Positions 53,901-61,118 of a stretch of DNA of 61,118 nt are shown here, piece after piece. The translations under genes and the position numbers were made by a program. Numbering within the stretch: the stretch's first letter is position 1; each line of letters starts with the position of its first letter. The notes under the pieces were generated by a model that was not told the DNA's origin, made no database searches, and was given only the letters and a program-made list of their open reading frames with translations. The DNA is from CAYXZO01 sp964469505 (GTDB lineage: Bacteria > Fidelibacterota > UBA8477 > JABMPR01): the NCBI GenBank assembly GCA_964469505.1, contig CAYXZO010000004.1:1-61118 (forward strand). Reading direction: 5' to 3'.

Positions 53901-56900
53901 CGCCGTTTTCCACATCGGCATCGACGTATTCACCATGAAGGTCCAGCCCTACCGGGGCCAATCCTTCCGCAATCAATACACTATCCCGGTATACGTTATA
54001 CGCTGGGATATACTCCGGCGGTTGAATGGTGAAGACCGTTTCGGCATAGTTGTTTTCTTCGTCAGACTCATCCTCAGAATCCCAGTAATCCACCTGCAAG
54101 CCTACGACCACATCTACCGGGGTCCAATCCGGGTTCCCGAAGTTCTCATAGTTGAGTCCGATCAGACCTAGAGTGTCACTTTCACCCGGCGCCAGAGGGC
54201 TGGTATAGGCATAACCAACATCGTCACCGTTGATGAACCAGTGATTGGAAACACTTCCGGCATCGGCATCCCCTTGATTAGTCACTGCAGCCCAAACAGT
54301 ATCACCCGTCATCCACATATCAGAGACGGTGAGGTCGGGCATGGGCAAGGTAGCGGCCCAGGTAATATCTAGAATGTAATCGACGGCACCACTGCTGTAA
54401 CCGTCAACCACCACAAAGTAGGTATTGCCGCCCACAACGGGAACCGTTACTTCTGAACGCAACCCACAGGCATCATCGTTATGATCGATCTCCGTGGAAC
54501 AATCGCTCTCGAATATTTGCAATTTGGTATCGCCATAGTCCAAAGCACAAGTACTGGCAGTAAGGTAACCGTCAGCGGGAGCAGTAACCTGGTAAACTAC
54601 ATCATTGCCGTTTCCATAGCTAAAGTCGTTATTGAAGCCCTCAGTACTCAGAGTATCGGGACCGGTGGTAAACGGCAAAGAATTGACCACAAAGGGATCG
54701 GTACAATCATCGCCCGTAGTGCGCAGCCCATTGTCCTGACTAGCGTATTTAGCTATGAGCTCTGGAGTCAACTCTTCCACCGGTTTTACTTTACGATCCA
54801 CCAATTGAGCTCCATTCGCACGACGCAAAACCATTATACCGGTATCGATGGGAGCCGCATCCCAGCGTAAGGATACATACCCCTCGTGACCCACCGCGGT
54901 CAGATTACGCGGCACAGTGGGAGGTGGAGTTATTGTAATCAACAGCGAATCTTCGTTATTGGTTTCATCAGACTCGGCCACGTCATCATCAACATCACAT
55001 ACAAAGCGAGCCATAAAATCACCGGCACCAAGGTTGTCATAGTTGAAACCGGCAATCTGATAGGTATGAGACTCACCCGCAGCCAAGGCTACGCCGTATT
55101 CGGCGACATATCCTTGCCATACGTCATTGACATATAGTCCATGGTAATCCGTCCCGAAGAAACCCTGTGAATCGCCGGAGCCTTGATTGGTCACGGTCAC
55201 GTTCAAGGTATCGCCCACCATGTACATGTCCGAGACCACAAAGTCAGGCAAACCGGAAACAGTTAACTCCCAGTCGAAAGGATCACTGCTCCACTGATCA
55301 CTCCAGAAAATGTAATACGTTACTCCGGCTTCAACAGGCACCGTAAGGGTGGAAGTAAAGCCGGTGCCGCCATCGTCATCCACATCAATCAAGGAACCCT
55401 GACAATCAGCGTAAATGTATACCTTAGTATCGTTTGTCTGACCGTTAATATCTGAAGTAACGGTCATATTCCCATCCATGCTCGGTGTAAAATCATACCA
55501 TACCGGGGGTGCTGCGCCGGTATTGATGCCTTCAACAGCATGGAATGGATTGCTGCAGGAAGTTCCCTGGGCCGGCTGAGTTTCTGAAATACCTAGCGCA
55601 TAAGCTCCGGTGGAGGAACGGAAAACATCGCTCCAATAACCAACAATCAGATAATATGTCCCATCATAAGGCAACTGGAAGTCAGCAATTTGCTCATCTA
55701 CGCCGCTCCAACCGTTATCAGCACTGACTATTTCTACGGAATCACTATCCACCAGAGCAATTTTACCATCCAGGCTGGAGTAGTTGGCAATAAACATGTC
55801 AATGGTTATGATCTGACCTGNNNNNNNNNNNNNNNNNNNNNNNNNNNNNNNNNNNNNNNNNNNNNNNNNNNNNNNNNNNNNNNNNNNNNNNNNNNNNNNN
55901 NNNNNNNNNNNNNNNNNNNNCCATCCAGGCTGGAGTAGTTGGCAATAAACATGTCAATGGTTATGATCTGACCTGCGGCTCCTGTGAAAGTGAAGAAATC
56001 CAAGTCTCCATCGGGGTTGATTTCCAGGCCGGTCAACGTATCGCCGATAGCAATCGCGGTAGCTTCCGCGAGATTATCGTTAGGTTCGTTCAGATCCAAT
56101 TGCGCCGGGCCACCGGGCGTCGGCAGACTGATGGCGAAGGTCACATCAGTGTTTTCGCTGGTTTCATCATGTCCATCGATTCCGTTACCACCGCTTTGGA
56201 CCTCGGTTCCTTCGGCATAATCAATTCTATGAGCCGAATAGCCATATCCGGGGGACAATGCAAAATGCTGGCTATCGATGGGGGTGTCATCTTGGTATGT
56301 CGAGGGAGTAGTATCGGCGTCGGGACCATCAATGCTTACGCCAGTCTTATCCACTGCTTCATTGGGGACATAGCCAGCGTCATCATAAAGCAAATAATCG
56401 GAATCTTTAACTAGATCAGATACTCCATCCCAGTAGTACAGGATAACAACTTCATCGCCGTTGGTCAGACTACCCTGATTATTAATACTACCGGGCATAG
56501 CTTCCCGCATGTCGGGGATAGAATCTTCAGTAGTTCCATCTTCATAAAGTTCATATGTAGGCGCTACACCATATGTTGCAAAAAAATCGTCACTACCTGC
56601 AAGTGAGATTGTCTGATATTCGCCCGGTGCAATGGAAGCTCCATCAGGGAAACGGGCATGGAAATCACCAAAATCGCCACCACCATAATTAGAACCAGTG
56701 ACGATATTGTAATAATAAGTGCCTCCACTGGCATAAGTTGCATCTGTTAAATAGAAGTTAGAGAGATCAACTGCGGAACCGTTTGGATTATAAATTTCTA
56801 TATATTCACCCGCCGTAGGAGTCACCACAATCTCACTGATAAGCACTGGTTGATATAAAGGAGCTTCATCGACCACAACATAATCAATATGAGGATTACT

Positions 56901-57557
56901 TATGCCGTAAACACTTGTGCCCGTAAACCGAATGTACACAGTGCTTTGACCAGCATAATTTGATAAATCTACTACTTGTTCCTCCCATGGATCTACAGCT
57001 GTAGCGGTGGTGTAAATATCGGTAAAATTTGTGCCATCAGTAGATACGCTCACTACAACATCATCAGAACCTCCGCTATCCCAGTAATAAAATGATACCC
57101 GCGGCGCCGTAGCAGTAGACAGATCAATTGAGGGAGTTATCATAGAACCACTGGTGCCCGTACTGTACCAATAATCATCAAAATAAGCCGCATAAGATCC
57201 ATCAACTACTGACCCCGGACCATGTGTTGTGCCATCATCCTGCTGCCAAGCCCCATCACCACTCGCTGGATCTAAAGTCCAACCAGCCGGTGGCCAGGTC
57301 TCAAAACTTTCCGTCAGATACGTAGTGGCGGGGCGCCGGAGCACGCGGGGCGTCGCCGCCGACTTACTTTGGGGTAAGAGGTGTTCCCTCTCAGCCAAAG
57401 CTTTTTCCGCAGCTGTAAGACTTACACCTTGTTCGATTTTGGCCTTTACAATACCGATGGCCGAATCGTCCTCACCTACGACCGGCCCTTGGGCGGCTAT
57501 TAACCACCCCATCGTAATCCCGATTATCAGGCCATACAATGTGCCTTTGCGCCACAT
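50923..57557 (-). CDS. Giant multidomain T9SS cargo protein (interrupted by a scaffold gap)
   Basis: Two frames, 55806-57557 and 50923-55797, share MFIANYSSLD across the N gap; collapsing the duplicated 55 bp joins them in frame to about 2159 aa. Order: signal peptide (1-22), jelly-roll/choice-of-anchor J domain (about 85-230), lamin-tail-like domain (VLISEIVVTPTAGEYIEIYNP, about 235-345), PPC-type domain (DLNEPNDN...DLDFFTFTG, about 495-610), second PPC-like, CARDB (about 720-825), third PPC-like, CARDB (about 1015-1125), Fn3 segments, two MAM/anchor-J domains (about 1570-1680 and 1700-1850) and a C-terminal T9SS type A sorting domain (about 2075-2159; NFPNPFNPQTQIVYDLPEAS, IYNLLGQ, WNGR). 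No enzyme domain is visible; an adhesin or surface-layer role is likely. AGGAGG six bases upstream supports the start. Confidence 0.85.
55766..55820. repeat. 55-bp sequence duplicated on the other side of the N gap (left copy)
   Basis: Identical to 55921-55975, base for base. Contig-end overlap of one assembly k-mer is the likely cause. Confidence 0.9.
55821..55920. other. Scaffold gap of 100 N
   Basis: Exactly 100 unknown bases between identical 55-bp flanks. A round number indicates a placeholder of unknown or zero true length. Confidence 0.98.
55921..55975. repeat. 55-bp sequence duplicated on the other side of the N gap (right copy)
   Basis: Identical to 55766-55820. The gene continues beyond it in the same frame on the upstream side. 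Confidence 0.9.
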
Positions 57558-57737
57558 AAACGCCTCCTTTAGTTATTAGTTAATTGCTCCTAAGATGGAA
57601 TAGTAAGATTCCCCAAGCATATTGCTTCGTTTATACCTCTTTTCTTGCTGGGTATGCTAATCTCTTCCCTGATTTGGGAATATGCAATCCAATTTCCATT
57701 GTGTTATCTCTGCTTCCCCATTTTTTGAGCGAGCGCA

Positions 57738-57766
57738 CATCGGGGGGCCGGCCCCGACCCCCGATG
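57738..57766 (-). terminator. GC-rich hairpin after the dockerin-cohesin protein gene
   Basis: CATCGGGGG and CCCCCGATG arms (57738-57746 and 57758-57766) enclose an 11-base spacer, 16 bases beyond the stop codon of the upstream gene. No T-tract follows in the minus direction, so termination is uncertain. Confidence 0.45.
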
Positions 57767-57782
57767 CAACACATGGGTTATC

Positions 57783-60700
57783 CTATTTGATCAAGGCCAT
57801 TTTATGGCTCTTGACAAAATTCCCAGCCCGCAAAACATAGAGATAGATACCGGTAGGCACTGGCTGCCCCGCATCATTGCGTCCATTCCATTGCACCGTG
57901 TAGTAGCCGGCCGCCTGATTACCGCTTACCAACGTTCTGATCTTCTGACCCAACAAATTGTAAACTGCTAATTCAACTTGCGTGGCTTCGGGTAGCTGAT
58001 ATTTAATAAGAGTTGTCGGATTAAACGGGTTGGGGAAATTCCGCTCCAAAGCGTACTCTGTAGGTAGTGCTTCAATACTTACAGTGCTGACCACAAAATC
58101 AGTCTCGATAGGTGTTCCACCAGGCCCCGAAAGGATCAATTCTACCACTTCAAATTGAACAGGACCACTACCCGTTCCATCCAGAACTTGAACTGGAATG
58201 TTCATCAACAAGCCATTATCGATCTGTATAGTACCGCCACTCAAATCAACCGCTAGAGCCCGCAATTCTCCGTTAGACTGCGAGCTGAATACGGTAACAT
58301 TCTCATTTCCGGGCCCCAATTCTGGTGTGCCCAGCTGAATAGCAGTAGTGTCATACTGAATTGTCACTTGTAAACCAGCTACGGGTCCGTCATAGGTAAT
58401 ATGTACGGGAATATCCTGCCAATCACGGGCAGTGCTCAATGTCGTGGCTGGTATCTCCACTGCCGCCTGACCTTTAGCCGGAACAGGTTTAGACAGAGGT
58501 GTATTATTCAGAATGGCTTCCAGGAGTATCACAGCATCCAGGACATTGTAGGCCCCATCATTATTCATATCGATCACGCCCAGCTCATCAGCCGATGGTG
58601 GATCACCCATTTCAAGGATGATCTCAATCATGCGGGTGAGGTCGTTAATATGTAATTCACCATCACCATCCAGATCACCCATAAGGGCTGTAACCAGCCC
58701 CTCGAGATTGACGTTGTCGATGGCCCAACCACTTCCCCAGGCACCTTGATCGTCGTGGTGGAAAGCCAGGTACACTTCAGGCTGACCGGCTAGGCTGGAA
58801 AGGTCGATATCAATGGTAGTCCAATCCATATCGGGAGCTAACTGCAGCAGTTGGACCCAGTTACCATTAGCTCCTAAGCGATATTCCACATAGGCCATCG
58901 CCGAGTAGGCTCCATCATAGTAAGAATCGAATACCAGATGCACATTGGGAGAATGGGTGAAATCGAAAGCCCGGGTTATGAGGGAGTTATTACCATCGGC
59001 GCCCGAGCCAGCAGCATCATCGTTGATTGCACAAATAAGTCCAGTTCCATTATTGGGTATTGTCCAGAAGGTACTGGACAAGTCTTCAGGAGTACCAACC
59101 TGCCATGGAACTTGACCGGGGTTGGATTGGGTCCAGCCATCTGGAATAACGCCGTCTTCAAAATCGAAAATCGTCGGTGGTGGCCCAACCCATACATCCA
59201 CCATCGCGAATTCACCATAATTGGGTACTTCATCGAAGGCCTGTAGCTCATAATGGTGAGGTCCGTCCGCCACGCCGGTATCCAGGTAGTACCACTCCAG
59301 TGGATCGATGGTGGCAATCAATTGGCCGTCCCGGTATAGGCGTAAGCCTTCCAGGTCAACACACTCGCTACCATCGGCATTAACCGTCGGATCTTCCCAG
59401 CTCAATTCTACCGAATGACCGATGGGGTTAGCCATAAAGCTGGTAGGTGCTCCCGGGGGCATATTAGCTTGGACAGTTACGGCATTAGAGGGGCCGGATT
59501 CCTGTCCGTTGCTATACACAGCAGTAACGAAGTAGGTGTAGTTAATGCCCTCATCAACTAGATCGTCGTACTGCGTATCAGCGGTATTGCCCACGAGACT
59601 ACCATCTCGATAAATATTGTAGCTTACAACTTCCCGCAGAGAGGGCGCGGTCTCGTGTTCCAGAGGTGTGGTTATAACAGCCGGATGTTCTCCGTAGTTC
59701 AGAGCCAGATAGGCCTCCTTGCTACGACGAGTCATGGCCGGGCTGTAATCCCGCTCCACTACATCATAGGCCTGACCATAAGCCCGGATGAGGAAGTTCA
59801 CCATAAAACCAGCGTTGCCGATATCCAGCCAATCAGCAGCTGAGGTATAATCCACATTAGCCCATTGAGTGCCCCACTGGAATTCCCAAGGAGGATCAAT
59901 TCCATCATCCGTGGCCAACGCAGTGAACTGGTTTGGAGTCATGACGCCCACGAAGAAGCCATTGGGCGCATCCACCGGCTCCGGTAAGGTATATTCATTC
60001 CACTGATCATCTACATTGCTCTGTGGACTTGACATATGCAGTACCTGGGAACCGTCCGGAATTCCATTCGCGTCCAACCCCAGAATCAAAATGGTAACCT
60101 GATCGTGGGGACCGCCTTCACTGGTCAGATACCACTGTACAGAAGTCAAAGTAGCATTAACGAAGTGGGCAGCACCAAAAACGGTGTTATCACCAGGAGA
60201 AGTGAATCCTAGCTGACCCGTAACTACCCCGTCATCATAACGGAATTCAGTCTGGGTACCACCCCCACCGGGGGCAAACCAACTCAGATGGATATGATCA
60301 TCAAACTCACCGTCAGCTCGCAGGTTTTCCGGTGGAGCTTCACCTACAATGATGGTGACCGAATTGGAATGACCAGACTCCAACCCTCCGTCATCAACGG
60401 CAGTTACGTAATAGCGGTAAGAGTTGTCCGGCACGACCTCGGAATATTCCGAGGTATCAACCGTAGCCACTAAAGTGTCATTGCGATACACGTTGTAGCC
60501 GGCCAAATCCCAATCGGTATTATCATCCCAATCGAGCATGACAGTATTGGAAGTTGAATCAACACCGCCTACTAAGTTGACGGGGATCGCCGGCGGATGG
60601 TTTTCGGGCGTGGCACAAGCGGGTTCCGACATTGCTTGTCCACTGGTATAAATCGCTGCCACCGTGTAGCAGTATTCCACTCCGTTGGGGATATATCCAT

Positions 60701-61118
60701 CAAGGTAGTGCAGTGAATCTGGCGGTAATACCTCCGAAACAGCTTGGCCATCCCGATATACCTGGTAGCCGGTAAGTACTCGGTTCTCCCGCAAGCGTAC
60801 CGGTGCAGCAGTCATTTCTACCGTAGTAGGATCTATACCCCGATGGAGCCATTTGTTGAATTCAGCCCGCAGATCGCGATTGGGCGTAACGTGACGATTG
60901 GTAGTGGAGTAGTTCACCTGAATTTCATAATTACCCACTCCGCCACCAAATCCATCGACCACTATCAGATAGTTGCCTTCAGGGAGAGAAACTCCCAACA
61001 GTTCAGAAGGTGGATAGAATGCCGGGGATTCGGGACAGGGCGAACCATCATCGTTGTAATAACCCGTGCTGGTCATACAATCGGCATTGAAAATCTCCAC
61101 TTTGGTGTCGTAGTCAGT
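57783..61118 (-). CDS. T9SS cargo protein with PPC, Fn3, dockerin and cohesin-like domains (5' end outside window)
   Basis: The frame is open to the window edge, so 1111 residues are visible and the start is missing. In order: end of a PPC domain (TDYDTKVEIFNADC...GNYLIVVDGFGGG), Fn3-like segments (DWDDNTDWDLAGYNVYRND; VSYNIYRDGS), a MAM/choice-of-anchor J domain (about 655-810), a dockerin-type pair of calcium loops (MGDLDGDGELHINDLTRMIE and IDMNNDGAYNVLDAVILLE, about 815-875), a cohesin-like beta-sandwich (about 885-1015; LQVTIQYDTTAIQLG), and a T9SS type A sorting domain (about 1018-1111; NFPNPFNPTTLIKYQLPE, YNLLGQ, WNGR). Paralogous in style to the 2159-aa protein downstream. Likely a surface or secreted structural protein; no catalytic site seen. 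Confidence 0.88.
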   Translation of the reverse strand, partial: TDYDTKVEIFNADCMTSTGYYNDDGSPCPESPAFYPPSELLGVSLPEGNYLIVVDGFGGGVGNYEIQVNYSTTNRHVTPNRDLRAEFNKWLHRGIDPTTVEMTAAPVRLRENRVLTGYQVYRDGQAVSEVLPPDSLHYLDGYIPNGVEYCYTVAAIYTSGQAMSEPACATPENHPPAIPVNLVGGVDSTSNTVMLDWDDNTDWDLAGYNVYRNDTLVATVDTSEYSEVVPDNSYRYYVTAVDDGGLESGHSNSVTIIVGEAPPENLRADGEFDDHIHLSWFAPGGGGTQTEFRYDDGVVTGQLGFTSPGDNTVFGAAHFVNATLTSVQWYLTSEGGPHDQVTILILGLDANGIPDGSQVLHMSSPQSNVDDQWNEYTLPEPVDAPNGFFVGVMTPNQFTALATDDGIDPPWEFQWGTQWANVDYTSAADWLDIGNAGFMVNFLIRAYGQAYDVVERDYSPAMTRRSKEAYLALNYGEHPAVITTPLEHETAPSLREVVSYNIYRDGSLVGNTADTQYDDLVDEGINYTYFVTAVYSNGQESGPSNAVTVQANMPPGAPTSFMANPIGHSVELSWEDPTVNADGSECVDLEGLRLYRDGQLIATIDPLEWYYLDTGVADGPHHYELQAFDEVPNYGEFAMVDVWVGPPPTIFDFEDGVIPDGWTQSNPGQVPWQVGTPEDLSSTFWTIPNNGTGLICAINDDAAGSGADGNNSLITRAFDFTHSPNVHLVFDSYYDGAYSAMAYVEYRLGANGNWVQLLQLAPDMDWTTIDIDLSSLAGQPEVYLAFHHDDQGAWGSGWAIDNVNLEGLVTALMGDLDGDGELHINDLTRMIEIILEMGDPPSADELGVIDMNNDGAYNVLDAVILLEAILNNTPLSKPVPAKGQAAVEIPATTLSTARDWQDIPVHITYDGPVAGLQVTIQYDTTAIQLGTPELGPGNENVTVFSSQSNGELRALAVDLSGGTIQIDNGLLMNIPVQVLDGTGSGPVQFEVVELILSGPGGTPIETDFVVSTVSIEALPTEYALERNFPNPFNPTTLIKYQLPEATQVELAVYNLLGQKIRTLVSGNQAAGYYTVQWNGRNDAGQPVPTGIYLYVLRAGNFVKSHKMALIK

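Overview
The window looks like chromosomal DNA of a Gram-negative bacterium from the Fibrobacteres-Chlorobi-Bacteroidetes (FCB) side of the tree, most like the Calditrichaeota / Marinimicrobia / KSB1-type lineages. Reasons: two very large secreted proteins end in a type IX secretion (T9SS) type A sorting domain with the NFPNPFNP...YNLLGQ...WNGR...G.Y.Y pattern; a PorD/DUF4835 gene is present; there are DUF5020 and FadL-like outer-membrane barrels, lipoproteins, LspA, an MlaD/MCE protein and an LptF/G permease. Exact phylum is inference. A 100-base N run at 55821-55920 is a scaffold gap flanked by an identical 55-bp sequence, so it is probably an assembly artefact.

Layout. 0.6-9.9 kb (minus): a GntR/YtrA-type repressor with a clear palindromic operator, an ABC-2 type exporter (ATPase + permease), then a Yip1-like membrane protein, TolC-like channel, HlyD/MacA-like adaptor, LolD/MacB-type ATPase and two tandem MacB-like permeases. 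10-14.8 kb: CCA-adding enzyme (minus), divergent PorD - DUF1460 lipoprotein - YjbQ (plus), CPBP protease (minus). 15-19 kb (minus): DUF4390 protein, NtrY-like kinase and sigma-54 response regulator in one operon, preceded by a secreted bactofilin-like repeat protein. 19.2-22.5 kb (minus): a PDZ protein with a probable beta-barrel C-terminus, purine nucleoside phosphorylase and RlmN. 22.7-24.5 kb: tRNA-Phe, a decayed DUF5946 gene, a phosphodiester glycosidase lipoprotein. 24.8-29.2 kb (plus): DUF5020 barrel, GNAT, coiled-coil protein, repeat lipoprotein, DJ-1 and HAD phosphatase. 29.2-33.4 kb: unknown envelope protein, tRNA-Ser, CorC/HlyC protein and LptF/G. 33.4-37.8 kb (minus): a 971-aa envelope protein followed by a FadL-like barrel. 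37.8-48.3 kb (minus): a dense run ileS - lspA - rluD-like - xerC::hpf - mlaD-like - nucleotidyltransferase - metK - ahcY. 48.7-61.1 kb (minus): HtrA protease, a small Fn3-type secreted protein and two giant T9SS cargo proteins.

How it fits together. Much of the window serves the cell envelope: export (two ABC systems), outer-membrane proteins, lipoprotein maturation (LspA), lipid transport (MlaD, LptF/G), periplasmic quality control (HtrA, PDZ protein) and surface/secreted adhesin-like proteins handled by T9SS. The rest is housekeeping: tRNA charging and maturation, rRNA methylation and pseudouridylation, the activated methyl cycle (MetK + AhcY) and nucleoside salvage.

Most notable observations: an in-frame XerC-HPF fusion with an intact internal ribosome-binding site for HPF; a dockerin and a cohesin-like domain in one T9SS cargo protein; a nested palindrome sitting 12 bp upstream of the gntR start; a DUF5946 gene missed by ordinary gene calling because it lacks a start codon and carries an in-frame TAG; a secreted protein made of TVNG beta-solenoid repeats; and a PDZ-barrel fusion. 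No CRISPR array, insertion sequence, prophage or rRNA was seen.
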